40,233 nucleotides of DNA from contig PKRI01000015.1 in the NCBI GenBank assembly GCA_017577485.1, forward strand, positions 1-40,233, read 5' to 3'. Positions 1-8,325 of the stretch are shown here, piece by piece. Every line of letters begins with the position of its first letter. Position 1 is the first letter of the stretch. The notes beneath the pieces were generated by a model that was not told the origin of the DNA, made no database searches, and worked only from the letters and a program-made list of their open reading frames with translations. The position numbers and the translations under genes are program-made. Origin of the DNA: Bacillota bacterium. Lineage in GTDB: Bacteria > Bacillota > Sulfobacillia > Thermaerobacterales > RSA17.

Positions 1-30
1 ATTCTAGCCCCGGGGTCGCGGCCGGCCGTT

Positions 31-969
<939 letters not shown>

Positions 970-1026
970 GGTTCCCCACGTCCTCTCCCGAGGGACTAAC
1001 TTTGATTTTCTTTGATCTTTGTGCCC

Positions 1027-1055
1027 ATCGTAACCAAGGAAGGTGGAGGCGTCAA
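1027..1055 (-). promoter_or_regulatory. SigA-type promoter of the htrA-like gene
   Basis: Read on the minus strand, TTGACG (1050-1055) and TACGAT (1027-1032) are separated by exactly 17 nt. The -35 matches the consensus at five of six bases and the -10 at four. Transcription would start near 1020, about 50 nt before the GTG at 969. The leader contains the short direct repeats GATCAAAG and AATCAAAG, conspicuously AT-rich against the surroundings. Confidence 0.6.
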
Positions 1056-1068
1056 CGGGCGCAGCCGG

Positions 1069-1098
1069 CCCGCCGGCAGCCGGCCTGCCGCCGGCGGG
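1069..1098 (-). terminator. Hairpin after the FMN enzyme gene
   Basis: Perfect 9-bp arms CCCGCCGGC (1069-1077) and GCCGGCGGG (1090-1098) enclose a 12-nt GC-rich loop, 24 nt after the stop of the gene ending at 1123 and before the htrA promoter. No T run follows, so it may be a weak or factor-aided terminator. Confidence 0.4.
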
Positions 1099-1122
1099 CT
1101 CACCGTCAGCATCAACAGGGGC

Positions 1123-2589
1123 TTAACGGTGGTGGTCCTGGTCGGGGCCGGCCGCGGACCCCACCGGCACGCCGTCGGCTCCCGCCCCTGCGCCGGGCCG
1201 CCGGGCGGCGACGCCGTTGCCGGCCGCCCGGGCGCCGTCGGGACCGAAAGGCTGCCGGTCGGGGGGAAACGCTGCGTAGTCGATGCCGCACATGCGGGCG
1301 ATCTCCGGGTCCACGCTGCAGAGGTCGCTGCGTTCCAGCTGGCGGAAGGCGGTCTTGCCCAGGGCGTAGACGGCCAGTTCCATCTCCCGGACGCAGGAGC
1401 GCAGGAAGTTGGCCAGGCTCTGGGCGCCCTGGTCCACGTCGAAGTCCTCGCTGTACCGGCCCGTGTACAGGGCCACCTGCACGGCCGGCTCCACGGGCGC
1501 AGCCTTCAGCATCTGGGTGTGGAGCGTGGCCAGCAGGGCGATGGTGCCGATGTAGACGGCGTCGGCCCCCAGGGCCAGGGCCTTGAGGAAGTGCCCCGGG
1601 GTCACCAGGCCGCCGGAAGCGATGATGCTGACGTCGTCCTTCGCCCCGGCCTGTTCCAGATAGCGAACCGTCCGGGCCAGGGCATGGAGGGTAGGCAGGC
1701 CCAGGTCGTCCTGCAGGATGGTGGCGCCCCCGTGGGTGCCGCCCTCGGCGCCGTCCACCACGAAGTAATCGATGCCCGCCTGCAGGGCGATGTCCAGTTC
1801 CTGCTCCAGGTGATGGGTGGCGCAGATCTTGAGGCCCACCGGCACCCCGTGGGTCTTGCGCAGGCGTTCCACGAGGCGGATGAAATCCCGGGGGCTGTCG
1901 ACGCCGGGCAGGCGGGTGCGGATCCGGGCGTCCTGGCCGGGGCGCAGGCGGTAGGCCTCGCGGTAGTCCGGCCCGATCATCCATTCGGGCGTGGTCTGGG
2001 GCGCGGCGGCCTGGGCGCCCTGGCCCAATTGGATCTCGATGGCGTCCAGTTGCGCCAGGTCGTCGTCCTCATTGAGCCAGCCGCCCCGGTTGTACTGGCC
2101 GATGAGCCAACGCGCCTCCTGGCGCTCCTCCGGCAGCAGCGGCGCCTCGCCGGTGTTGGCGGCCGTGCCGGCCATGCTGGCCCCCCGGGCCAGCGCCAGT
2201 TTCACCTGGAGGCTCAGGGCCCCGCCGTACGACATGCCCGTGATCAGGATGGGGATGTCCAGCTTCAGCGGGCGGCGGGCCCGGGGCCCGATCACCACCG
2301 AGGTGTCGATGGTGACGTCGTCGGGCGTCGGCATGCGGCAAAGGTGCACCGGGTTGATCAGGATCTTGTTCCAGTCGGACAGGACGATGGGACTGCCCAG
2401 GGGGCGCGAGAGCGGCTTGCCCTGCGCGGCCCGCATGCCGGTCTCGACGACGTTCATCACGTGGACCTTGTTCAGGATGGGAACCATGGCGAAGACGTTC
2501 TCGGGGTAGGGTTCCGTCAGCATCCGCTGCATCATGCTGTCGACCATGCCGTCCATCAGGGAACGGCCCAACCGGCTGAGCAGCCCCAC
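1123..2589 (-). CDS. FMN-binding glutamate synthase family protein (YerD-like)
   Basis: A 488-residue protein with the FMN/2-oxoglutarate barrel domain of the glutamate synthase large subunit, roughly residues 90-440. Typical stretches are ITGMSYGGALS, the VVDGAEGGTHGG phosphate/FMN region and IIASGGLVTPG. There is no glutaminase domain. The cysteine-rich CxxxxCPTGIATQ segment that holds the 3Fe-4S cluster in true GltB is absent: after VYIGTIALLA the protein runs through HTQMLKAAPVEP without cysteines. This fits stand-alone proteins such as B. subtilis YerD, whose substrate is not established. The start is set at the GTG at 2589 because GGAGGAGG lies 7 nt before it; an upstream reading frame without a ribosome site was ignored. 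It is divergent from the ThDP enzyme. Confidence 0.82.
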   Translation of the reverse strand: MGLLSRLGRSLMDGMVDSMMQRMLTEPYPENVFAMVPILNKVHVMNVVETGMRAAQGKPLSRPLGSPIVLSDWNKILINPVHLCRMPTPDDVTIDTSVVIGPRARRPLKLDIPILITGMSYGGALSLQVKLALARGASMAGTAANTGEAPLLPEERQEARWLIGQYNRGGWLNEDDDLAQLDAIEIQLGQGAQAAAPQTTPEWMIGPDYREAYRLRPGQDARIRTRLPGVDSPRDFIRLVERLRKTHGVPVGLKICATHHLEQELDIALQAGIDYFVVDGAEGGTHGGATILQDDLGLPTLHALARTVRYLEQAGAKDDVSIIASGGLVTPGHFLKALALGADAVYIGTIALLATLHTQMLKAAPVEPAVQVALYTGRYSEDFDVDQGAQSLANFLRSCVREMELAVYALGKTAFRQLERSDLCSVDPEIARMCGIDYAAFPPDRQPFGPDGARAAGNGVAARRPGAGAGADGVPVGSAAGPDQDHHR

Positions 2590-2785
2590 GGCAGCGCCTC
2601 CTCCAGGGACGTCCCGGGGAACTCCCGGTGGTATCCAGGGGACTCCCGGTGTCGGTAAGGGTGCCGCCCGGCGGGAGGCGCCATGCGCAGCCGTCGCCGG
2701 CGGCGTCCCGCCATACTCTCCCAGGACCGGGCGGGCTTCCGGCTCCTGCCGCGGGCGCATATTAGCAGCCAGGAGGGGTGTCCCG
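2590..2785. other. Divergent intergenic region with a short repeat
   Basis: This 196-bp spacer separates the FMN enzyme (minus) from the ThDP enzyme (plus). It contains two copies of a 14-15 nt element, GGGGAACTCCCGGTG at 2616-2630 and GGGGACTCCCGGTG at 2638-2651. Possible -10 boxes are CATACT (2712-2717) and CATATT (2758-2763), but neither has a convincing -35, so no promoter is called. Confidence 0.35.
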
Positions 2786-4630
2786 ATGGAGCGCACCGCC
2801 GCCCGGCGGACCGTAGCCCAGCACACCGTGGAGCAACTGGCGGCGTGGGGGGTGCGGCACGTCTTCGGCGTGGCCGGCGACACCGTCATCCCGCTGCTGG
2901 AAGCGCTGCGGCAGCGTCCCGACGTGACCTTCGTGCCCGTCCGCCACGAGGAGTCGGCGGGCTTCATGGCGTCGGCCTACGCCAAGCTCACCGGCCGCGT
3001 GGGCGTGTGCCTGGCCGAGGCGGGGCCCGCCGCCGTCCACCTGCTGGCCGGCGTGTACGACGCCCACATGGACCGGGTGCCGGTCCTGGCGCTGACGGGG
3101 GAATCGCCCACCGAGCGCCTGGGCACCCACTGGCCCCAGACCATCGACCAGCAGCTGCTCTACGCCGGCGCCACGGGCTTCAACCACACCCTGGCCAGCG
3201 AGCGGCAGCTGCCGGAGATGCTGTACCAGGCCCTGCGGGACGCCGAGATCCGGGCCGGCGCGTCGCGGCTCGGCCTGCCCGTGGACCTGCAGTTGAAACC
3301 CGTGGAAGGGCCGGTCCGGGCGCGGCCCGGCTATCTGGACGCGGTGCCGGCGCCCGACCCGGCTGCCCTGGAGCAGGCGGCCCGGATGCTGGCGGGCGCC
3401 GAACGGCCCCTGATCTTCGTGGGCCAGGGCGCCCGGGGCCAGGGCGCGGCGGTGGTGCGCCTGGCCGACCGCCTGGGCGCGGCCATCATCCACACGCTGC
3501 CGGCCAAAGACGTGGTGCCGCCGGACCACCCGCGCAACCTGGGCGTCGTCGGCCAGTTCGGGACCGAGCCGGCCGCCGAGGCCTTCGGTGAGGCCGACGT
3601 GGTGCTGGTGGTGGGGTCCACCTGGTGGCAGCCCGACTACGTGCCCGCGGCCCGCTTCATCCAGATCGACCGCCGGCTGCGCCACGTGGACCTGCTTTTC
3701 CCGGTGGACGTGGGACTGGTGGGCGATGCCGCCCAGGTGCTGCCCCGGCTGGTGGACGTCCTGGACGGGATGCCGTCCCGCGGGCGTGACCGCTGGGTGC
3801 GCCGCGTCGAAGAGCTGAAGGCCTCGTGGGAGCGGGACCGGCGCCGCGGGGACGCGGCCGCCGCCTCCGATCACCCGCTGGACGGTGCAGGGGGCGCGGC
3901 GGCCAACGGCCGGGCCCGGCGGGCGGGTCAGGTGGCGCCCCAGCAGGTGGTGGCGGCGCTCCAGCAGCGCCTGCCCGCCGGCGCCGTGGTCTGCCTGGAC
4001 GTGGGCGACAACACCTTCTGGATGTCCGCCCTGTTCGACGCGGGAGCGGGCCGCCGGGTCCTGGTCTCGGGCCACTGGCGCTGCATGGGCTTCGGGCTGC
4101 CCGCCGCCGTGGCCGCCGGCATCGCCGCGCCCGGCAGGCCCGTGGTGGCCGTGGTGGGCGACGGCGGCTTCGCCATGACCATGGCCGAGTTCACCACGGC
4201 CGTGGCCCTGGGCGTGCCGGTCGTGGTGGTGGTCCTGAACAACGGCGTGCTGGCCGAGGAGGGCCACAAGCAGGTCCAGATGCGCCTGGAGCCCTTCGGC
4301 ATCCGCCTGCACAACCCCGACTTCGCCGCCTATGCCGAAGCCTGCGGCGGCCGGGGCTTCCGGGTGCAGTCGCCGGGTGAACTGGATCAGGCCCTGGCGG
4401 CGGCCCTGGGCGCCGGCAGGCCGGCCATCGTCGACGTGGCCACCCGGCCCGTACGACCGGCCTGGCCCAGGCCCAGGGGAAGCCTGCGCCCGGCCGCCTC
4501 TGCCGGCTCAGGGCTTGGGTCGCAGGAGGCTGTGCATGCCGTGCCCGATGGCCCACAGCAAGCCCGCGGCGCCGCTGCCAGCCCTTCCGGGCATTCCCTT
4601 AGAACTTTTCCCCCGGTCTGGACACGGTAG
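2786..4630 (+). CDS. Thiamine diphosphate-dependent enzyme (pyruvate oxidase / acetolactate synthase family)
   Basis: A 614-residue protein with the three-domain ThDP fold. The Pyr domain carries the catalytic Glu55 in RHEESAGFMASAYAK, the middle domain lies around residues 190-350, and the PP domain has the ThDP-Mg motif GDG (458-460) ending at NN (485-486). It probably acts on pyruvate or another 2-keto acid; the exact reaction cannot be read. The ATG at 2786 follows AGGAGGGG at good distance; a longer frame upstream is disregarded. Recognisable homology ends near residue 553 (AIVDVATRP). The last ~60 residues are a proline, alanine and glycine-rich tail not expected in the family, so a lost stop codon or a frameshift is possible. 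The stop lies 17 nt before the SASP start. Confidence 0.85.
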   Translation: MERTAARRTVAQHTVEQLAAWGVRHVFGVAGDTVIPLLEALRQRPDVTFVPVRHEESAGFMASAYAKLTGRVGVCLAEAGPAAVHLLAGVYDAHMDRVPVLALTGESPTERLGTHWPQTIDQQLLYAGATGFNHTLASERQLPEMLYQALRDAEIRAGASRLGLPVDLQLKPVEGPVRARPGYLDAVPAPDPAALEQAARMLAGAERPLIFVGQGARGQGAAVVRLADRLGAAIIHTLPAKDVVPPDHPRNLGVVGQFGTEPAAEAFGEADVVLVVGSTWWQPDYVPAARFIQIDRRLRHVDLLFPVDVGLVGDAAQVLPRLVDVLDGMPSRGRDRWVRRVEELKASWERDRRRGDAAAASDHPLDGAGGAAANGRARRAGQVAPQQVVAALQQRLPAGAVVCLDVGDNTFWMSALFDAGAGRRVLVSGHWRCMGFGLPAAVAAGIAAPGRPVVAVVGDGGFAMTMAEFTTAVALGVPVVVVVLNNGVLAEEGHKQVQMRLEPFGIRLHNPDFAAYAEACGGRGFRVQSPGELDQALAAALGAGRPAIVDVATRPVRPAWPRPRGSLRPAASAGSGLGSQEAVHAVPDGPQQARGAAASPSGHSLRTFPPVWTR

Positions 4631-4647
4631 GGACGGAGGTGTAGTGG

Positions 4648-4974
4648 ATGGCGACCGGTCAGAGGAACAACCGCATCATCGTGCCCCAGGCCCGGCAGGC
4701 GCTGGACCGCCTGAAGTACGAAACGGCCTCCGAGATCGGCCTGCCCAACTACCAGGGGTATCTGGGCGACGTGCCGTCGCGGCTCAACGGCGCCGTCGGC
4801 GGCAACATGGTCCGCAAGATGATCCGGTTTGCCGAGCAGCAGATGGCCCAGGGCCAGACCGTCCCCACCCTGGGTGCCACCGGGGCCGGCGCCCAACCGG
4901 CGGGCCAGGCCTTCGGCGCCCAGGTTCCGGGGCAGGCGCTGCCCGGCCAGCAGATTCCCACATTCGGCCGCTAA
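4648..4974 (+). CDS. Alpha/beta-type small acid-soluble spore protein with extended C-terminus
   Basis: A 108-residue SASP. The diagnostic blocks are RIIVPQARQALDRLKYE, then the germination-protease site region ETASEIGL, then LPNYQGYLG, and SRLNGAVGGNMVRKMI. These proteins coat DNA in the forespore, protect it from UV and heat, and are degraded on germination. Residues 73-108 form a glycine, glutamine and alanine-rich tail (GAQPAGQAFGAQVPGQA) longer than in the usual 60-75 residue family member. The ATG follows GGAGGTG. Such genes are normally transcribed by SigG; no convincing SigG promoter was recognised. A perfect hairpin terminator follows at 4997-5027. The paralogue is at 33442-33672. 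Confidence 0.95.
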   Translation: MATGQRNNRIIVPQARQALDRLKYETASEIGLPNYQGYLGDVPSRLNGAVGGNMVRKMIRFAEQQMAQGQTVPTLGATGAGAQPAGQAFGAQVPGQALPGQQIPTFGR

Positions 4975-4996
4975 CCCCAAGCCGCGTGACCGCCTT

Positions 4997-5027
4997 CGGG
5001 AAGGGCAGCCCCGCGCTGCCCTTCCCG
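4997..5027 (+). terminator. Intrinsic terminator after the SASP gene
   Basis: A perfect 13-bp stem, CGGGAAGGGCAGC (4997-5009) pairing with 5015-5027, with a 5-nt loop and followed by CGTGTTTGGG. It begins 22 nt after the SASP stop codon. Confidence 0.75.
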
Positions 5028-5053
5028 CGTGTTTGGGTCCCCCGGGTGCCGTC

Positions 5054-5082
5054 TTGTCACCGGCGGCGTGAAATTCCACAAT
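5054..5082 (+). promoter_or_regulatory. Probable SigA promoter of the lysO pair
   Basis: TTGTCA (5054-5059, five of six consensus bases) and CACAAT (5077-5082, four of six) are 17 nt apart. The start point would be near 5089, leaving a leader of about 130 nt before the first lysO gene. The leader is made of GC-rich repeats, and I do not recognise a lysine riboswitch in it. Confidence 0.5.
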
Positions 5083-5110
5083 GGGCGTTCAGGGGCCGCT
5101 CCTTCCGCCG

Positions 5111-5184
5111 CCGGCCCGGCGCGGCCGGTCCAGGGCGGTCCGGCCCGGCGCGGCAGGTCCAGCGCGGCCTGTCCGGCCCGGCGG
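5111..5184 (+). repeat. Imperfect GC-rich tandem repeat in the lysO leader
   Basis: Two and a third imperfect units begin with CCGGCCCGGCG at 5111, 5140 and 5173. Units 1 and 2 share the pattern CGGCCGGTCC/CGGCAGGTCC followed by GCGGT/GCGGCCTGT. The array occupies the untranslated leader between the promoter at 5054-5082 and the GTG at 5220. It may simply be slippage-generated sequence. Confidence 0.5.
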
Positions 5185-5219
5185 CGGGACGCAAGCGCAG
5201 GCCCCCTGGGGGGAAACGC

Positions 5220-5489
5220 GTGACCTACTTCCTGGGCCTCCTGGCGGGGCTGGCCGTGGGGCTGGCCTCACGGCGGCGGTGGTCCCACCCGTCCTGGACG
5301 CGGGCGCTGAACGTCCTGCTGTGGGCCACGCTGGTGGCGGTGCTGGGGGCGATGGCGGCGCGCCTCGGTGCCGATCCCGCCGTGACCCGCCATGGCCCGT
5401 CCCTGATCCTGCAGTCCGCCGCCCTGGCCGCGGCCGCGTCGGCCGGCAGCGTGGCCCTGATCGCCCTTTGCCGGCGGTGGCTGCCGTGA
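5220..5489 (+). CDS. LysO family transporter, N-terminal half (small subunit)
   Basis: An 89-residue membrane protein with three hydrophobic stretches (about residues 2-18, 29-52 and 62-85). It corresponds to the N-terminal part of the lysine exporter LysO (YbjE, DUF340), which is a single ~300-residue protein in E. coli. Here the family is split: this gene is followed 4 nt later by the C-terminal part, an arrangement I know from other Firmicutes and archaea. The two products presumably assemble to export L-lysine or related basic compounds. The GTG start at 5220 gives a protein beginning at the first membrane segment; its ribosome site is a plain G run (GGGGGGAAAC). Identification relies mainly on the neighbour. 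Confidence 0.72.
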   Translation: MTYFLGLLAGLAVGLASRRRWSHPSWTRALNVLLWATLVAVLGAMAARLGADPAVTRHGPSLILQSAALAAAASAGSVALIALCRRWLP

Positions 5490-5493
5490 GGCG

Positions 5494-6117
5494 GTGGCGG
5501 CGTTGATCTGGCTGGTGATGGCCACGGTGGCCGCCGGTTTCGCCTTCGGCCGGGTCTTCCTGGATGCCGGCGCCGCCCCGGCGCTGGATCGCTGGGTGGA
5601 CGGGGCGCTGCTGGCCATGATGGTGGTGGTCGGCATCGACATCGGCCGGCAGCCGGAAGCGTGGGCGCCCCTGCTGCGGCGGGGCCTGCGCCTGGTGGCG
5701 GTGCCCCTGCTGGTGGCCGTGGGCAGCATCGCCGGTGCAGCGGCGGCGGCGCCGCTGCTGGGCCTGCCGCCGCTGCTGGCGGCGGCGGCTGCGGCGGGCT
5801 TCGGCTGGTACAGCCTGTCCGGGGCCATGCTGACCAGCCTGGTGGACCCGGCGGCCGGCACCCTGGCCTTCCTGGGCAACGTCTTCCGCGAGTTGCTGAC
5901 CTTCCTGCTGGCGGTACCCCTGGTGCGCCGCCTGGGCCCCCTGGCGCCGGTGGCCGTGGGCGGCGCCACCGCCATGGATACCACCATGCCCGTCATCGCC
6001 CGGGCCTCCGGTCCCGGGGCGGCGCTGACCGGCTTTGCCAGCGGCCTGCTGCTGGCCGCCGCCGCGCCGTTCCTGATCGAGGCGCTGGCCCGGCTGCACC
6101 TGGGGTTGGGGTCCTGA
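5494..6117 (+). CDS. Lysine exporter LysO family protein, C-terminal half
   Basis: A 207-residue, highly hydrophobic protein with about six membrane segments. It matches the C-terminal domain of LysO/YbjE. Characteristic stretches are VVGIDIGRQPE, the AAGFGWYSLSGAMLT core, LGNVFRELLTF, and GGATAMDTTMPVI with its buried polar residues. The role is export of L-lysine from the cytoplasm, protecting against overload or toxic analogues. The GTG at 5494 is 4 nt after the stop of the N-terminal-half gene; a TTG at 5503 is an alternative start. The pair forms a two-gene operon from the promoter at 5054. No obvious terminator follows in the 86 bp before the next gene. Confidence 0.85.
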   Translation: MAALIWLVMATVAAGFAFGRVFLDAGAAPALDRWVDGALLAMMVVVGIDIGRQPEAWAPLLRRGLRLVAVPLLVAVGSIAGAAAAAPLLGLPPLLAAAAAAGFGWYSLSGAMLTSLVDPAAGTLAFLGNVFRELLTFLLAVPLVRRLGPLAPVAVGGATAMDTTMPVIARASGPGAALTGFASGLLLAAAAPFLIEALARLHLGLGS

Positions 6118-6203
6118 CGCAGCGGCGCCTTATGTCTCCAAACGCTGCGCGCTTCAAGGGGTCGGCAGGCCTGTCCCCGAAATGCCATAGGGGGTGGTAG
6201 GCC

Positions 6204-7820
6204 ATGACCCGGCAGGCCCGCACGTTGAGAGCCATGGCCTTCGCGGCCGTGGTGGGGTTCGCGGTGGGAGCGGGGGCGGCCCTCTGGTCGGCTCCGTGGG
6301 AAGCCGCCGATGCCGGGCACGCTGCCGCGGCCGGGGCTGCTGCCCCGGAGGCCCACGACGTGTCCCAGGCGGACCAGGCGCCTGCCGCGGGTCCTGCGGC
6401 CGAGCCGTCCTACACCGTCCTGCACGACATCGTCATCGCCGGCGGGCGCGTCATGGACCCCGCCAGCGGCTACGACCGCATCGCCAACGTGGGCATCCTG
6501 GGCGGGACCATCTGGACCATCAGCGAGACGCCGCTCCGGGGGAAGGTGGTCCTGGACGCGTCCGGCCACGTGGTGGCGCCGGGGTTCATCGACATCATGT
6601 CCTACGAGCCCAATTCCGTGGGATCGTGGCTGAAACTGGCCGACGGCGTCACCACCAACCTGGCGCTGCACGGCGGCGCCTCCGACCCCGACGCCTGGTA
6701 CGCCCGCATCGAGCGCTCGCGGCCGCCGCTCCATTACGGGGCGTCCTTCTTCTACGGCGAGGCCCGGCTGCGGATGGGCATCGGCAACTACCGGGCCGCC
6801 ACCCCGCAGCAGATCGCTCAACTGGTGGAACGGGCGCGGCGGGCCCTGGACGCCGGCGCCCTGGGCGTATCCCTGAGCCTGGAGTACATGCCCGGCATCA
6901 GCGAGGACGAGGTGCGGGCCATGATGCAGGTGGCCGCCGAGTACGGCGCGCCGGCCTTCTTCCACCTGCGCTACTCCGACATGGAGGAGCCGGGCACCAA
7001 CTTCGACGCCCTGCGGGAGGTCATCGACCTGGCCCGGGAGACCGGCGCCCGCTTCCACATCGACCATATCAACAGCACCGGCGGCACCTTCTCCATGGCC
7101 GAATCCCTGCGGATGATCGAGGAAGCCCGGGCCGAGGGCATCGAGATCACCGCCGACGTCTATCCCTACGACTACTGGGGCACCTATCTCAACTCAGCCC
7201 GCTTCGACCCGGGGTGGCAGCAGCGGTTCCGCATCGGGTACGGCGACCTGCAGATCGCCGGCACCAGCGAGCGCCTGACGCCCGAGACCTTCGCCGTGCA
7301 CCGGCGGCTGGGCACCCTGGTGGTGGCGTACGCCATCCCCGAGGAGGACGTGCGGCTGGCCCTGCAGGCGCCCTTCGTGATGATCGGCAGCGACGGCATC
7401 ATCGAGCCCGGCTACAACAACCACCCGCGGGGCGCCGGCAACTTCTCCCGCACCCTGGGCCGTTACGTGCGGGAGGAAGGCGTGCTGGACCTGATGGAGG
7501 CCCTGGCCAAGATGACCATCATGCCGGCGCGGCTCCTGGAGCCTTACGTGCCGGCCATGGCGGCCAAGGGACGCCTGCAGCCCGGCGCCGACGCCGACAT
7601 CGTGGTCTTTGATCCCGCGACGGTGTCGGACCGCGCCACCGTGGAACAGCCCTACCTGCCGTCGGTGGGGTACCGGTACGTGCTGGTGGACGGCCAGATC
7701 GTGCTGAAGGACGGGGAACTGGACCGCAGCGTCCGGGCCGGGAAGCCCATCCGAGCCGTCTATTACCACCGGCACCCGGCCTGGCAACAGGCCCGGGACC
7801 CTCACCTGCGCCTGCGCTGA
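6204..7820 (+). CDS. Secreted or membrane-anchored D-aminoacylase-like amidohydrolase with atypical metal site
   Basis: A 538-residue protein. Residues 8-30 form a hydrophobic signal or anchor, followed by an Ala/Pro-rich linker to about residue 68. The rest is an amidohydrolase of the N-acyl-D-amino-acid deacylase type: VAPGFID at the first strand, the family stretch GVSLSLEYMPG, candidate ligands His254 (FFHLRYSD), His285/His288 (FHIDHINSTG) and catalytic Asp397 (MIGSDG), and the C-terminal ADADIVVFDP strand. The usual HxH after PGFID is missing (IMSY, residues 131-134), and the NCG cysteine position reads HGG (His156). It may be a distinct subfamily or have altered chemistry. ATG at 6204 follows GGGGGTGG. 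An extracytoplasmic role in processing acylated D-amino acids is an inference. Confidence 0.8.
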   Translation: MTRQARTLRAMAFAAVVGFAVGAGAALWSAPWEAADAGHAAAAGAAAPEAHDVSQADQAPAAGPAAEPSYTVLHDIVIAGGRVMDPASGYDRIANVGILGGTIWTISETPLRGKVVLDASGHVVAPGFIDIMSYEPNSVGSWLKLADGVTTNLALHGGASDPDAWYARIERSRPPLHYGASFFYGEARLRMGIGNYRAATPQQIAQLVERARRALDAGALGVSLSLEYMPGISEDEVRAMMQVAAEYGAPAFFHLRYSDMEEPGTNFDALREVIDLARETGARFHIDHINSTGGTFSMAESLRMIEEARAEGIEITADVYPYDYWGTYLNSARFDPGWQQRFRIGYGDLQIAGTSERLTPETFAVHRRLGTLVVAYAIPEEDVRLALQAPFVMIGSDGIIEPGYNNHPRGAGNFSRTLGRYVREEGVLDLMEALAKMTIMPARLLEPYVPAMAAKGRLQPGADADIVVFDPATVSDRATVEQPYLPSVGYRYVLVDGQIVLKDGELDRSVRAGKPIRAVYYHRHPAWQQARDPHLRLR

Positions 7821-7862
7821 TGCGATACGCTGTTGCTGTGCCCCCCGTGGGCCGCCCGGAGG

Positions 7863-7880
7863 GCCGGCGGCGCCGCCGGC
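7863..7880. terminator. Perfect GC palindrome after the amidohydrolase gene
   Basis: GCCGGCGGC at 7863-7871 is followed immediately by its exact reverse complement at 7872-7880, about 40 nt after the stop at 7820. It lies in the 106-bp gap before the pspC-like gene. No T run follows, so termination is only suggested. Confidence 0.3.
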
Positions 7881-7926
7881 GTGAGCCGGAACGCGGCCGG
7901 AGCCTGAACGGAAAGGGTTTGTCCCC

Positions 7927-8325
7927 ATGAGAAAACGGCTGTACCGTTCCCGCAGGGATCAGATGATCGCCGGCGTGGCGGCCGGCATGGCCGCCTACCT
8001 GGACCTGGACCCGACCCTGGTGCGGCTGGGCTGGGTGCTGCTGGCCCTGTCCGGCCCGGGCGTGCTGCTCTACCTGCTGGCGGCGGTGGTGATCCCGCCG
8101 GAGCCGGCTCCGGGAGAGGGGGACGCCGCCGCCGGGCAAGCAGAGCCGGCAGGGCCGGTCCCGCAGCGGGACGGCGCCCGCACCCTGGGCTGGATCCTCA
8201 TCGGGGTGGGGGTGCTGCTGCTGCTGGAACGGTACTCCTGGTTCAGCTGGCAGCGCCTTTGGCCTGCGGCACTGATCCTGCTGGGCGTCTACCTGCTGGC
8301 GGGTAAACCGCGGGATTCCCGTTGA
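7927..8325 (+). CDS. PspC domain membrane protein
   Basis: A 132-residue protein. Residues 1-60 are a typical PspC domain: the basic start KRLYRSRRDQMIAGVAAG, then LDLDPTLVRLGWVLLAL and the hydrophobic hairpin ending VVIPPEP. After an acidic linker, residues 82-128 form a second hydrophobic pair (TLGWILIGVGVLLLLERY, LWPAALILLGVYLLAG) like the LiaI/LiaF N-terminal module. PspC proteins sense or respond to envelope stress. The ATG at 7927 has the modest ribosome site GGAAAGGG. Its stop overlaps the next start (TTGA), so the two products are made together and probably interact at the membrane. Confidence 0.88.
   Translation: MRKRLYRSRRDQMIAGVAAGMAAYLDLDPTLVRLGWVLLALSGPGVLLYLLAAVVIPPEPAPGEGDAAAGQAEPAGPVPQRDGARTLGWILIGVGVLLLLERYSWFSWQRLWPAALILLGVYLLAGKPRDSR

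Noticed and set aside
2762..4312. Long antisense frames, for example the 516-codon frame opposite the ThDP enzyme
   Set aside because: In very GC-rich DNA long antisense frames are expected; this one is His/Gln/Arg-rich, matches no family and has no ribosome site.
4508..4594. 28-residue minus-strand peptide with a hydrophobic middle (GLLWAIGHGMHSLL)
   Set aside because: It has no properly spaced ribosome site and is antisense to the ThDP enzyme tail; it is more likely a chance frame.
5089..5219. Lysine riboswitch before the lysO pair
   Set aside because: The leader is short and made of GC-rich repeats; none of the conserved lysine-riboswitch segments is visible.
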